Shown: positions 34,388 through 43,705 of the stretch, piece after piece | Layout of the letters: every line of letters begins with the position of its first letter | Numbering within the stretch: the first letter of the stretch is position 1 | Origin: an uncultured Gammaproteobacteria bacterium | GTDB lineage: Bacteria; Pseudomonadota; Gammaproteobacteria; Pseudomonadales; Pseudohongiellaceae | Length of the DNA stretch: 64,000 bases | NCBI GenBank assembly: GCA_913060975.1 | Contig: CAJXVC010000003.1 | Span: forward strand, 186,001-250,000 | Direction of reading: 5' to 3' | Position numbers and translations under genes: made by a program | Notes under the pieces: generated by a model | Database searches by the model: none | What the model was told of the DNA's origin: nothing | The model's input: only the letters and a program-made list of their open reading frames with translations

Positions 34388-36313
34388 ATGGTTGATATGC
34401 TACGCTTGGGGTCCAATACCCTGTCGAATCTTCAGCAAGCGCTCAGTACGACTGGGAACAATATTGCCAACGTTAATACTGAGGGATTTAGCCGTCAGAC
34501 TGTCCAGTTCGAGACAAATGATTCGCAGCAATTCGGCTTCGGATTTGTAGGGCAGGGCTCGCGAGTGCAAGGAGTCAACCGATCCTACAATGACTTCTTG
34601 ACTTCGCAGGTACAAAATTTCACTTCCAATCAGAGTCAGCAGTCTGCATTCGTTGAGTTTAGCTCCCGCGTGGACAATATTTTGGCTAATTCAGATGCTA
34701 GCCTGAGTGCGTCTATTCAAAAATTCTTTACGTCGGTAAACGATGTGGCAGCGAGCCCTTCTACTTTACCAGAGCGGCAAACCATGATTGGTGAAGCGAC
34801 CAATCTGGTGAGTTCACAGCAAAACTTTCAACAAATGCTGCAAGACCTGAATTCCGAGGTGAACGCTGAAATTCGACTCGCTGTGAAAGAAGTGAACAGT
34901 TTGGCCGAAAGCATCAGTGCCCTGAACAAGCAGATTACGGCGTCTATTGGTTCAGGCGTACAGTCAGCTCCCAATGATCTGCTGGATCAGCGTGACAAGC
35001 TAATCAAGCAGTTGTCGGAAAAGATTTCGGTAACCACGATTGAGCAGCCCGATGCGTCACTCAGTGTGTTTATTGGCAAGGGACAACCGCTGGTTATTGG
35101 TGGGCAAATTACCCGTTTGCAGACCGAGGTCAATGGGCATGACGCAACGCGATTGGAAGTCGGTGTAGAAGGGCAGGCGACCATTAATGGTACCAGTCAG
35201 TTCGTCAGTGGGGGTCACTTGCAGGGCTTGCTGGATTTTCGTTCCCGCGTCCTCTATCCATCGCAGTCCCAGTTGGGTCTGGTCGCATTGGGTGTTAGTG
35301 AAACGGTGAATGCGCAACATAGTCTGGGCCTGGATCTGAACGGTAATTTGGGGCAAGACCTGTTTGCCAGCGCGGAAATTCCAGTGACTCCGAAAACCAC
35401 GAACGCAGGCACAGTTGTCCCGGTTGCTTCGTTAACAGATGTTTCGCAAGTCCGTGCCAGTGATTATCAAGTCACTTACGATGGCAGCCAGTGGCATATG
35501 ACCCGATTGCTTGACAACACCAGCATCGCCGGTGCCGGACCACTGAGTCTGGATGGTATCGAGGTGGATGTGAGTAGCGGAGTGCCCTCTGCAGGTGACA
35601 GTTTTATTCTGAATCCGGCACGCAGTGCGTCGGCAAATTTTGCGTTGCAGATTACTGATCCCCGAAAAATCGCAGCAGCGTCTGCGGTAACCAGCTCTGT
35701 GAGTTCCGGTAATGCCGGCGATGGCAAGATTGATGCGGTTGCAGTCGCGGCTACAAACACTTTGCCACTAGCCTCGCCAGTGACTCTTACATTCAACCCG
35801 GATGCACTGGGTGTTGGCGTGCCAGGATTTGACGTAACCGGTGGTCCTGGCGGAATAGGGCCGCTGCCTTACGATCCAGCGACGGAATCGGCAGGCAAGT
35901 CTTTGGCGCTGGGTGCGACCGGACTGTCAGTGACTGTGAGTGCGGTGCCGGAGGCAGGTGATGCCCTGACAATCAGTAACAACACCGGTGCAACAGGCGA
36001 TAATCGCAATGCGCTGAAATTGGGTGAGCTACAAACCAGTGCCACGCTCAATGGCGGTGTGGATACATTCCAGGAAGCCTATGGCTCGATGGTTGCTCAG
36101 GTGGGTGTCACGAACAGCCAGGGCATGTCGAATCTTGAATTGGAGACTTCCTTGCTACAGCAAGCCGAACAATACAAAGACAGCGTGGTTGGTGTGAATC
36201 TCGATGAAGAGGCGGCTAACCTCATGCGTTTTCAGCAGTCCTATCAAGCAGCTGCACAGTTGATCAAGGTGTCTGAAGACATGTTCCAGACCTTAATGGC
36301 TTCTCTGCGCTAA
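34388..36313 (+). CDS. flgK: Hook-filament junction protein FlgK
   Basis: 641 residues. The N-terminus LRLGSNTLSNLQQALSTTG, NNIANVNTEGFSRQTVQFE and the C-terminal VNLDEEAANLMRFQQSYQAAAQL are the family signatures. The central part, about residues 330-560, is Ala/Ser/Gly-rich and variable. FlgK sits first on the hook before FlgL and is escorted by FlgN. It starts 3 bases after flgJ. Confidence 0.97.
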   Translation: MVDMLRLGSNTLSNLQQALSTTGNNIANVNTEGFSRQTVQFETNDSQQFGFGFVGQGSRVQGVNRSYNDFLTSQVQNFTSNQSQQSAFVEFSSRVDNILANSDASLSASIQKFFTSVNDVAASPSTLPERQTMIGEATNLVSSQQNFQQMLQDLNSEVNAEIRLAVKEVNSLAESISALNKQITASIGSGVQSAPNDLLDQRDKLIKQLSEKISVTTIEQPDASLSVFIGKGQPLVIGGQITRLQTEVNGHDATRLEVGVEGQATINGTSQFVSGGHLQGLLDFRSRVLYPSQSQLGLVALGVSETVNAQHSLGLDLNGNLGQDLFASAEIPVTPKTTNAGTVVPVASLTDVSQVRASDYQVTYDGSQWHMTRLLDNTSIAGAGPLSLDGIEVDVSSGVPSAGDSFILNPARSASANFALQITDPRKIAAASAVTSSVSSGNAGDGKIDAVAVAATNTLPLASPVTLTFNPDALGVGVPGFDVTGGPGGIGPLPYDPATESAGKSLALGATGLSVTVSAVPEAGDALTISNNTGATGDNRNALKLGELQTSATLNGGVDTFQEAYGSMVAQVGVTNSQGMSNLELETSLLQQAEQYKDSVVGVNLDEEAANLMRFQQSYQAAAQLIKVSEDMFQTLMASLR

Positions 36314-36343
36314 GCCGCGGATTATCCTGGAGTAAACAGTACA

Positions 36344-37558
36344 ATGCGCGTTTCAACTCTTAGTCTTTACCGCAGTGGCATTACAGCCATGCAGGACCAG
36401 CAGTCAAAATTGCAGCAAACTCAGTTGCAGATCACCAGTGGCTTGAAAATCAACAAGCCATCGGATGATCCGTCGGCGGCGGTAAAAGTACTGGATTTGA
36501 AATCCAATATGGCGCAGCTCGACCAGTATTCGCGTAATAGCGCAACGGCTATCTCGTCGCTGTCATTTGAAGAAAGCGTGATGAGCAGTGTGCGTAATAA
36601 CCTGCAGCGCATCCGCGAACTGACCGTGCAAGGCAACAACTCCACTAATTCGGATGCCGACCGCAACAGTATTGCCCAGGAAATTTACCAGCGTCTGGAC
36701 GAGCTAGTCGCGCTGGGTAATACCCGCGATGCCCAGGGTGAATACATCTTTGGCGGATTTAAAGTGGATTCGCCGCCTTTTGTAGCGCTCAATGGGGAAA
36801 TCACTTATCAAGGCGATGATGGTCAGCGCGAGTTACAAATTGGCGATGGTTCAAAAGTGGTTACTCGGGATTCCGGGCAATCGGTTTTTCAGGACATTCC
36901 ATCAGGTGATGGCCATATCTCGGTACGAGCTGGTGAGGACAATGTAGGCGGTGTCTTGCTCGGTGACTTCGGCCTTATTGGCGATTTTGAGCCGGACGAT
37001 TACACGGTCACTTTTGCTCTATCCACAGCGCCGGGTAGCCCGGCTGGTGAAATGGTTTACGAAGTCACCGACAGTAATGCTACGGTCATCAGTAGCGGCA
37101 CTTATAAGGAAGATACAGCCATTACGTTTGGCGGCGCCCAGATCAGTGTTAGTGGTACGCCCGCTGCGGGCGATACGATTACCCTGTCGCCATCGCAGAA
37201 TCGTGATCTGTTCACAACCGTCAGAGAGATTGCCGATGCATTGGCGCGACCGGCAGACAACACTGCCAGCCGTGCGCGCTACCACAATGAGGTTGGTCAG
37301 GGTTTGGCGAACCTCGATCAGGCGCTGGACAATATAACTGCGGTACGCGCCAACATCGGCGCACGCTTGAACAATATCGAAACCATCGATGAAATCAATC
37401 AGGATTTTAAACTGCATATGGAGACTGTGTTGTCTGATACGCAGGATCTTGACTATGCCGAAGCAATCTCCCGTCTCAATCTCCAGCTCACTTCACTGCA
37501 AGCTGCGCAACAAACGTATGTAAAGACGACTGGTCTATCACTCTTCCAGTTCCTCTAG
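36344..37558 (+). CDS. flgL: Hook-filament junction protein FlgL
   Basis: 404 residues. MRVSTLSLYRSGITAMQDQQ, LQITSGLKINKPSDDPSAAV and the C-terminal YAEAISRLNLQLTSLQAAQQ are typical of the flagellin-like FlgL. It is the last gene of the flgB-L block. The 5' side of fliC follows after a 558-base gap with no clear terminator. Confidence 0.97.
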   Translation: MRVSTLSLYRSGITAMQDQQSKLQQTQLQITSGLKINKPSDDPSAAVKVLDLKSNMAQLDQYSRNSATAISSLSFEESVMSSVRNNLQRIRELTVQGNNSTNSDADRNSIAQEIYQRLDELVALGNTRDAQGEYIFGGFKVDSPPFVALNGEITYQGDDGQRELQIGDGSKVVTRDSGQSVFQDIPSGDGHISVRAGEDNVGGVLLGDFGLIGDFEPDDYTVTFALSTAPGSPAGEMVYEVTDSNATVISSGTYKEDTAITFGGAQISVSGTPAAGDTITLSPSQNRDLFTTVREIADALARPADNTASRARYHNEVGQGLANLDQALDNITAVRANIGARLNNIETIDEINQDFKLHMETVLSDTQDLDYAEAISRLNLQLTSLQAAQQTYVKTTGLSLFQFL

Positions 37559-38116
37559 CGCTTGGTGCCGCGGAGGAACGGAAGTTCAACCTGATTGACT
37601 GTGATTGTCTGGCACGCTGATAACTCTCAATCCAACTCTTGATCTGGCTGTCTGTTAACTCGCACTTGCTGCTGCGGAAGTAGATTTATTCGAACTTCCT
37701 TCCTTCCTTCCTTCCTTCCTTCCTTCATTCTTTTTTGTTGTCTGTTCACCGTGGTTGTTGCATGCCTATCAATAGCCGTGCCAGTTATCATCTGTTGTAC
37801 AGCGCAAAATAGTTGTAATGGGTGCCTCAGTTTTTGGCTTAACACGTCGTTATTAGATGCGCGTAGCACATTCCAGGCTATGTCTGCTAGTCGCTCAATG
37901 TGAATAGCACCTTATTTAGCAAGTTTTAGGGTCATCTAAGTTGTTGATACTAAAGGCTAAATAAAAGTCAAAAATTAATTGAAAAAAATTTATTAAGGTA
38001 TTTTGTGTAATGTCGTAGTGGTCTCTGAACAGCAACTATGTTGCTACGTAATTTAAACATGACGATCTCTGCAGTTTGGTGCTACCACCACTGAAGGGAT
38101 GAAAGAGGACACTAAA
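37559..38116 (+). promoter_or_regulatory. flgL-fliC intergenic region with candidate flagellin promoter
   Basis: A 558-base AT-rich gap. It holds a tetranucleotide repeat (37695-37726), a possible sigma-28 site (TTAAGG at 37993-37998 with GTCGTAG at 38012-38018), and a hairpin AGCAAC-TAT-GTTGCT at 38031-38045 near the expected 5' end of the fliC leader. The sigma-28 match has a spacer one base shorter than the other three sites, so it is tentative. No other gene is convincing here. Confidence 0.4.
37695..37726. repeat. Tetranucleotide tandem repeat, CTTC x 8
   Basis: Eight perfect copies of CTTC (32 bases), about 390 bases before fliC. Such tracts slip during replication and in other bacteria cause phase variation. 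Here it is outside any supported gene. Confidence 0.95.
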
Positions 38117-39511
38117 ATGCCACAAGTCATTAATACCAATATCGCGTCTTTGAACGCTCAGAGAAATCTGAATCGATCTCAGGGTATGCTTAGTACTTCG
38201 TTGCAGCGTCTTTCATCTGGTATGCGTATTAACAGCGCCAAAGATGATGCAGCAGGTCTTGCTATCTCTGAACGTTTTACTGCTCAGATCCGCGGCCTGA
38301 ATCAGGCTGTACGTAACTCAAACGATGGTATCTCCCTGGCCCAGACAGCTGAAGGCGCTTTGGGTGAGGTGACCAACAACCTGCAGCGTATTCGTGAGCT
38401 GGCTGTTCAATCAGCTAATGCCACCAACAGCGCATCTGACCGTGCTGCCATGCAGCAGGAAGTTTCTCAGCTGACTGCGGAAATCGACCGTGTTGCCAGC
38501 ACTTCCAACTTTAACGGCGTCAAGCTGTTGGACGGTTCTTTCACTAGCCAGACTTTCCAGGTTGGTGCCAACGTTGGTGAAACAATTTCTGTTACCAGCA
38601 TTGTTGACTCTACCAAAGCTGGTCTGGGTCTGGATAACGGCACAGCCACTTCATCTACAGGTACTGCTGTAGCGGGTGCCCTGACTGCTGGTGATCTGTC
38701 TATCAATGGTATCGAAGTTGGCGCAGCTACTCGTGACGCTGCTGAAATTGCCACTGCGATCACTGCCACAGCCACTAATGTGACTGCGACTGCATCGAAC
38801 TCTGTCTCTATGGGTGCGTACACCATCTCTTCTGGTGCCATCTCTGACACGACTACATTGACAGTCAACGGTGTTGCTATCACTGGTACTGCCGCTGCGA
38901 CTGGTGGTGTAACTGCTGCTGAAATGGACACAGCACTGACTGCTGCGACAGCGACTCTGACAGCTGCTGGCGTGTCATTCACCGGTTCATTTGCTGACGA
39001 CGACGTAGTGTTCTCTACCGATGACGGTTCAAACCTGGTGATCTCTGCAGCTAATACTGGTGGTGCCGATGGTGCATTCGCCGCTGGTACTGGTACTACT
39101 TACGGAACGGTTGCTATCGAATCTACGGGTGAAGACCTGGTGATCGCAGGTGCTACTGGCGCGACTGCTGCTGGTCTGACAGTCGAGACACAAACAGCTT
39201 CTGGCAACACTCTGTCCGTAGCGACAGTTGCAGGCTCTAACTTACTGATCGCCGCGGTTGATACAGCACTGGATACAGTGAACAGCTCTCGAGCAACACT
39301 GGGTGCGGTACAAAACCGATTCGAGTCTGTCGTAACCTCTCTGCAGACTTCTTCTGAGAGTATGTCAGCTGCCCGTTCACGAATTCAGGACACTGACTTC
39401 GCGGCCGAAACTGCACAACTGACCAAGTCTCAGATTCTGCAGCAAGCTGGTATGGCAATGATGGCCCAGGCCAACTCACTGCCACAGAACGTGTTGTCAC
39501 TGCTCCAGTAA
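38117..39511 (+). CDS. fliC: Flagellin FliC
   Basis: 464 residues from ATG 38117 ([19 protein letters not shown]), with AGAGGA 7 bases upstream; an in-frame ATG at 38099 is less likely. The N-terminal D0/D1 (about 1-140) and C-terminal D1/D0 (about 375-464, ending [14 protein letters not shown]) are highly conserved. Between them lies an A/T/G-rich variable domain with a flagellin IN motif ([11 protein letters not shown] near 195). Codon choice is clearly biased toward common codons, as expected for a very abundant protein. It is the only flagellin in the window. FliS is its chaperone. A strong hairpin follows the stop. Confidence 0.98.
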   Translation: MPQVINTNIASLNAQRNLNRSQGMLSTSLQRLSSGMRINSAKDDAAGLAISERFTAQIRGLNQAVRNSNDGISLAQTAEGALGEVTNNLQRIRELAVQSANATNSASDRAAMQQEVSQLTAEIDRVASTSNFNGVKLLDGSFTSQTFQVGANVGETISVTSIVDSTKAGLGLDNGTATSSTGTAVAGALTAGDLSINGIEVGAATRDAAEIATAITATATNVTATASNSVSMGAYTISSGAISDTTTLTVNGVAITGTAAATGGVTAAEMDTALTAATATLTAAGVSFTGSFADDDVVFSTDDGSNLVISAANTGGADGAFAAGTGTTYGTVAIESTGEDLVIAGATGATAAGLTVETQTASGNTLSVATVAGSNLLIAAVDTALDTVNSSRATLGAVQNRFESVVTSLQTSSESMSAARSRIQDTDFAAETAQLTKSQILQQAGMAMMAQANSLPQNVLSLLQ

Positions 39512-39542
39512 TATCGGGGATGCAGTAAGCACAAACCAAGCC

Positions 39543-39567
39543 GCTACAGCCCCATTGGGGCTGTAGC
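39543..39567 (+). terminator. Hairpin terminator after fliC
   Basis: An 11-bp perfect stem with a 3-base loop: GCTACAGCCCC, ATT, GGGGCTGTAGC, starting 32 bases after the flagellin stop. There is no clean T tract after it, so it may stop transcription partly or stabilise the fliC 3' end. Confidence 0.65.
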
Positions 39568-39650
39568 TGTTGGGAAAAGGAAAAAGTTTGCGGGAGAGAC
39601 TATGGGGTATCCCAATCAAGATATAGGTTTTATCGAATGAGGGTAATCTG

Positions 39651-40058
39651 ATGACAATCTTGGATAAGTCCGCCACAGTTGGCAATTTAGTGCGTAATAC
39701 CAGTAAGGTCGAAATCGCCAATACTGTCCAGACCCGGCAGAACATTGCCACAGGCGGCAATAATGTCCCTGTTGCCAAGCCAGTGCTGGCGTCGGATGAG
39801 ACGGCAGGTAAAAAGGCCCTGGACAAGGCCATGAAGAGTGTTTCCGGTTATGTGCAAAATATTACCCGGGAACTGAATTTCACCGTCGATGAAGAGCTCA
39901 ATCGCTCTCTGGTGACTGTCAAAGATCAGGAGACTGGCGAGGTTATTCGCCAGATTCCATCGGAAGAGATGCTGGCCCTGGCCAGATACCTGTCCGAGTC
40001 TATAGAAGCTGGTGAGAACGAGGCTTCCAAAGGTATTTTGTTTCAGGGTGACGCCTGA
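39651..40058 (+). CDS. flaG: FlaG family protein
   Basis: 135 residues. The FlaG domain is at about 65-125: YVQNITRELNFTVDEELNRS, VTVKDQETGEVIRQIPSEEML, then LARYLSE (a short beta hairpin then helix). FlaG is linked to filament length control in several species; its exact role is not settled. It sits between fliC and fliD, the usual place. It begins 139 bases after fliC. Confidence 0.93.
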   Translation: MTILDKSATVGNLVRNTSKVEIANTVQTRQNIATGGNNVPVAKPVLASDETAGKKALDKAMKSVSGYVQNITRELNFTVDEELNRSLVTVKDQETGEVIRQIPSEEMLALARYLSESIEAGENEASKGILFQGDA

Positions 40059-40079
40059 TTTTCGGCAATTCATTCTACT

Positions 40080-40095
40080 TGGTACAGATGTTGCA
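40080..40095 (+). promoter_or_regulatory. Sigma-54 promoter for fliD
   Basis: TGGTACAGATGTTGCA differs from TGGCAC-N5-TTGCA at one position and has correct GG-N10-GC spacing. It lies 22 bases after flaG. Expected start near 40106 gives a leader of about 118 bases before fliD. Confidence 0.65.
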
Positions 40096-40116
40096 CTTTA
40101 TGCTGGTGTTGACGGT

Positions 40117-40197
40117 TAGCCGCCTTGAGTTACCAGACGGCTACAGTCGCTGAAGCTTGACGACCCAGCACCCGCGGGTGTTTAACAAGTCGTCGAG
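40117..40197 (+). promoter_or_regulatory. Structured leader of fliD (two hairpins)
   Basis: The first hairpin is TAGCCG (40117-40122) with CGGCTA (40138-40143). The second is larger: CTTGACGAC (40156-40164) pairs with GTCGTCGAG (40189-40197), 9 pairs including one G-U, and encloses the 12-base palindrome CACCCGCGGGTG (40169-40180). Both sit in the predicted fliD leader, ending 26 bases before the ATG. Confidence 0.5.
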
Positions 40198-40223
40198 TCA
40201 TTTCTGATGAAAGTAGGTGTGAC

Positions 40224-42272
40224 ATGATTACAGCAACAGGTCTTGGATCTGGATTGGATATAACTGGTCTGGTCGATCAGCTGGTTTCTGGTGAACGGGC
40301 CGGGCCCGATTTACAACTCAATCGACAGTCTTCTCGTTATTCGGCCAAATTCTCTGCGCTGGGTTCGTTAAAAGGTGCGCTCTCGTCATTTCAATCGTCG
40401 TTGACCAATCTCAACTCCGTCAACAATTTCGGCAAGAACACAGCCACGTCTTCAGACTCAGCTAAAGTCTCTGCTACTGCCTCGGCGTCTGCCATACCGA
40501 ATCAATATTCAATTGAAGTCTCGCAACTGGCGACTTCACATAGTCTGGCTAGCGCTGCTGTTGCTGATGCGGATACGACGACTTTGGGCACTGGCTCAAT
40601 AACCTTCAGTTTTGGTACTACGGACTATGTCGAAGGGACTGATACCTACAACAGTTTTGATCTCAATGCGGGCAAGAGTTCGGTAACCATTGATATCACC
40701 AGTGGCAACAACACGCTGGAAGGTATCATGGCCGCTATCAATGCTGAAGACTTCGGTGTCAGTGCATCCATTGTTAATGACGGCACCGGCTTTCGCTTGT
40801 TGCTGCGCTCCGAAGACACTGGTGGCGAGAACAGCATGGCGATCAGCGTGACTGACGACGATCTGGATAACACTGATGTAAGTGGTTTGTCCTTGTTTGC
40901 TTTTAACAGTTCAGCGACCAATATGGGCCAGACTGCAGCAGCCAGTGATGCCCAGTTTACGATAAATGGTTTAAGTGTTAGCTCGGCAACCAATAGCACG
41001 ACAACGGCCATTCCGGGCGTCAATTTGACGCTTAAAGAAGAGACCACCAGCCCACTGAACATTACTGTTGCCCAAGACACAAATGCGGTTGTGAACGCGA
41101 TGAACTCGTTCATTTCCGGTTACAACGGCTTCGTGACCACTGCCAACAATCTTTCCGCCTATGACGCGGAGAACAATATCCCCTCGGCTTTGGTCGGTGA
41201 CTTTACTCTGCGTTCGGTAGAGGGGCAGGTTGATAATATTCTGCGTAGTGCGGTAAGTGGTTTGAGCGGTTCAGTGACGACACTGTCGGAGTTGGGTGTC
41301 ACCACTTCAGCTACTGGAACTCTGTCACTGGACAGCGCCAAATTCCTGGAAGTTCTTAAAGAATATCCGGAAGATGTGAAACACATGTTCACAGCTTTTG
41401 CGACTTCCGGCGACGAAGATGTCAGTTTTAAAAGTGCATCCAGCGCAACGGTAGTTGGCTCTTATGCCGTGGAGATTTCCACTCTGGCCAGTTCCGGCGC
41501 ATTTACAGGTTCTGGTGTGTTACCTGATTTTGCGATGGGTGGCAGCGTCACTATTGATAGCGACAATGACGATTTTACCATTGAAGTTGATGGTGTTGAT
41601 GCAGGTGAAATCACGCTTGCAGCGGGAACTTATAGCAGTGGTGCGGCACTGGCCGAAGAAATTCAGGCCAAGATCAATGGCAGCGAAGCATTGCGAGAGG
41701 TTGGCAAGACTGTATCGGTTAGCTACGACAGTGGCAGTGATTCGTTTACGATCACATCCGATACTATCGGCAGCACCTCTGCTGTGAACATGCTGGCCGT
41801 TGATACCAACTCGGCAGCACAGCTCGGATTCAGTGCCGTCTCTGGCGTTGATGGTGTGGATGTTGCCGGTACCATTGGCGGAATTGCTGCAACCGGCGCA
41901 GGCAATGTGCTGGCTGCGGCCGCAGAGACTGATGCCGAAGGTCTGAATCTGATTATAGACGGTGGCGCTTTGGGCAGTCGCGGTGATGTCAACTTCACGC
42001 GCGGCATAGCCAGTCAATTTGATGAGCTATTAGAAGCAATACTTGCTGAAGAAAGTGCGCTGAACAGTCGTATAGATTCATACCAGGATCGCATTGATGA
42101 CGTTGCAGATCGACGCGAGGAGCTGGAGCTGCGCTGGGAAGCTGTCAGAGAACGCTACACAGCACAGTTTAACGCGCTGGATACTCTTTTGGGGCAGCTG
42201 GAAAGTACCAGCTCCTATTTGCAGAGCCAGCTGGACAACTTGCTAAAACCTAATACAGGCCAATCGTCATAA
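40224..42272 (+). CDS. fliD: Flagellar filament cap protein FliD
   Basis: 682 residues, longer than the ~470 of many relatives. MITATGLGSGLDITGLVDQL is the family N-terminus and the C-terminal coiled region LLEAILAEESALNSRIDSYQ, then YTAQFNALDTLLGQLESTSS and YLQSQL matches FliD_C. Between residues about 400 and 560 there is an extra beta-rich insert with IN-like repeats (SGAALAEEIQAKING). FliD caps the filament and folds incoming flagellin. FliT-like and FliS genes follow in the operon. Confidence 0.96.
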   Translation: MITATGLGSGLDITGLVDQLVSGERAGPDLQLNRQSSRYSAKFSALGSLKGALSSFQSSLTNLNSVNNFGKNTATSSDSAKVSATASASAIPNQYSIEVSQLATSHSLASAAVADADTTTLGTGSITFSFGTTDYVEGTDTYNSFDLNAGKSSVTIDITSGNNTLEGIMAAINAEDFGVSASIVNDGTGFRLLLRSEDTGGENSMAISVTDDDLDNTDVSGLSLFAFNSSATNMGQTAAASDAQFTINGLSVSSATNSTTTAIPGVNLTLKEETTSPLNITVAQDTNAVVNAMNSFISGYNGFVTTANNLSAYDAENNIPSALVGDFTLRSVEGQVDNILRSAVSGLSGSVTTLSELGVTTSATGTLSLDSAKFLEVLKEYPEDVKHMFTAFATSGDEDVSFKSASSATVVGSYAVEISTLASSGAFTGSGVLPDFAMGGSVTIDSDNDDFTIEVDGVDAGEITLAAGTYSSGAALAEEIQAKINGSEALREVGKTVSVSYDSGSDSFTITSDTIGSTSAVNMLAVDTNSAAQLGFSAVSGVDGVDVAGTIGGIAATGAGNVLAAAAETDAEGLNLIIDGGALGSRGDVNFTRGIASQFDELLEAILAEESALNSRIDSYQDRIDDVADRREELELRWEAVRERYTAQFNALDTLLGQLESTSSYLQSQLDNLLKPNTGQSS

Positions 42273-42329
42273 CCCCTCGTTATGAACAATCGGCAATTAC
42301 GAATATAGATTCTAAATCAGGACTCCAAG

Positions 42330-42725
42330 ATGTATAACCAAACCGGATTGTCGCAGTACCAAAGTATCGGCGTTGAAACCAAAGTAGGCGCTTCATCCCC
42401 TCATAGCCTGGTCGCCATGTTGCTGGATGGCTTGTTGGAAAAGCTGGCCCGTGCCGCTGGTGCTGTCGAACGCAATGATGTCAGTGCCAAAGGCAACAAC
42501 CTGAGTTCCGGTATTCGCATTATTGATGGCCTGCGCGCCAGCATCGATTTTGATCAGGGTGGAGATATCGCCGCCAATCTGGCAGCCATGTATGACTATA
42601 TGGAGCGCCGTCTGGTGGAGGCAAATGCTAAATCTGATCTGGCCATTATCAGTGAAGTGACATCCCTGGTTAATCAGATCAAAGCTGGCTGGGACGCAAT
42701 CCCTGTCGACATGCGTGGTGCCTAG
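42330..42725 (+). CDS. fliS: Flagellin export chaperone FliS
   Basis: 131 residues, four-helix bundle. The sequence GVETKVGASSPHSLVAMLLDG and the later YDYMERRLVEANAKSD, NQIKAGWDAI fit FliS well. It binds the flagellin C-terminus in the cytoplasm and delivers it to FlhA. Its 3' end overlaps the FliT-like gene by 11 bases. Confidence 0.97.
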   Translation: MYNQTGLSQYQSIGVETKVGASSPHSLVAMLLDGLLEKLARAAGAVERNDVSAKGNNLSSGIRIIDGLRASIDFDQGGDIAANLAAMYDYMERRLVEANAKSDLAIISEVTSLVNQIKAGWDAIPVDMRGA

Positions 42726-43092
42726 ATTGTTGGAACTAGTAGCCAGCAACCTGCCTGATGTGAAGCAGCGACGTGAGGATGTACTGAATCAAAAGCGATT
42801 CATGTTGGCTCAGCTATTGCGTCGTACCGAGGATATTCTCCAGCATGCACAGCGAAGTGACTGGGAATCGGTTGAGGTTCTCGAGCAAGCAAGACAAGCA
42901 GAAATTGCTGCCTGTTTTGCCAATGCCAATGAGGAAGACTCACCACTCGTTGCCGAGGCATTGGCGACCCTGATTCACATGAATGATCAGATTAGCCAGC
43001 TTGTCCGGGCAGCAAAGGCTGAAGTTGTGCATTCGCAGCGTAGCAGAGAAGCACAAAAATCAGTGGCCCATCAGTATCGGGACGGTTTCTAG
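42715..43092 (+). CDS. FliT-like protein
   Basis: 125 residues, all helical and rich in E, Q, R and A. It sits where fliT is expected, right after fliS, and overlaps it by 11 bases with a GTG start at 42715. A TTG at 42727 or 42730 is an alternative. FliT in enterics is the FliD chaperone and a FlhDC antagonist. Sequence identity to FliT is not obvious by eye (DWESVEVLEQARQAEIAACF is the most family-like run), so the call rests mainly on position and shape. Confidence 0.65.
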   Translation: MVPRLLELVASNLPDVKQRREDVLNQKRFMLAQLLRRTEDILQHAQRSDWESVEVLEQARQAEIAACFANANEEDSPLVAEALATLIHMNDQISQLVRAAKAEVVHSQRSREAQKSVAHQYRDGF

Positions 43093-43124
43093 ACTTCTGC
43101 TGAAAGCGGCGCGGAGTGCAGTTT

Positions 43125-43673
43125 ATGGTCGATGCGATGTCAGAAGACATTAACGAAGGTCTGGTATTTGCTGGCAGCATTCCGCTCACCTCGCGACTCA
43201 TTGAAGAGCTGCCGGGCGATACGGAGATGGCGTTCGTTAATGAGAAGAATGAGCACACGCTCCGGGCCAGCCTGCTTTCAACAGAAACTGTCGAAGGCGA
43301 TGAGCACGATGAAGTGCTCATGCATCTCAAGCGTCAGGAACTGAAAATCGATTTGCTCATGGATATGATGGGTGAAGTATTGGCGCAGCACAGTGATATT
43401 CCCAAAGAACATTGGGTGCGCTTGCGGACTGCCGGTGTGCAATGGCAAGAGACAGGCAAATCGCTGTCAATACATGACAAGCTTGAGATTAACCTTTTTG
43501 TAACACCGCCTATCCCGCGTCCGTTGACTTTTTTTGCCGTCGTAGAAAGCATTGACAATAGTCTGGTGAGCGCTTCTTTCCAGGGCGTTAGTCAGACGGT
43601 GCAGGACTCACTCGACAAGATTATTTTTCGCCACCACCGCCGTACCATTGCCCAGTCTCGATTGCAGGACTGA
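43125..43673 (+). CDS. Atypical PilZ-like domain protein
   Basis: About 182 residues. ATG 43125 is chosen because GGAG lies 8 bases upstream; GTG 43116 overlaps that site. A helical stretch with heptad-like leucines (LKRQELKIDLLMDMMGEVLA, about 70-90) precedes a beta-barrel-like half (VRLRTAGVQWQ, KLEINLFVTPPIPRPLTFFAVVESIDN, in pieces). The RxxxR and D/NxSxxG c-di-GMP motifs are missing. It resembles the tetrameric PilZ type found after fliS in Xanthomonas-like species. A role in motility via protein contacts rather than ligand binding is inference. Confidence 0.65.
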   Translation: MVDAMSEDINEGLVFAGSIPLTSRLIEELPGDTEMAFVNEKNEHTLRASLLSTETVEGDEHDEVLMHLKRQELKIDLLMDMMGEVLAQHSDIPKEHWVRLRTAGVQWQETGKSLSIHDKLEINLFVTPPIPRPLTFFAVVESIDNSLVSASFQGVSQTVQDSLDKIIFRHHRRTIAQSRLQD

Positions 43674-43705
43674 GGCAATCAGACGGCGTTGTACCTCTTG
43701 TTATT

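Noticed and set aside
37627-37869. An 80-codon minus-strand frame that includes the CTTC repeat (read as GAAG)
   Set aside because: No homology, no ribosome site, and a low-complexity K-E-G-R stretch. The repeat is real, but I cannot support a protein.
38019-38034. TGGTCTCTGAACAGCA upstream of fliC as a sigma-54 promoter
   Set aside because: GG and GC spacing is right, but TTGC reads CAGC and the -24 half is poor. It also overlaps the hairpin arm.
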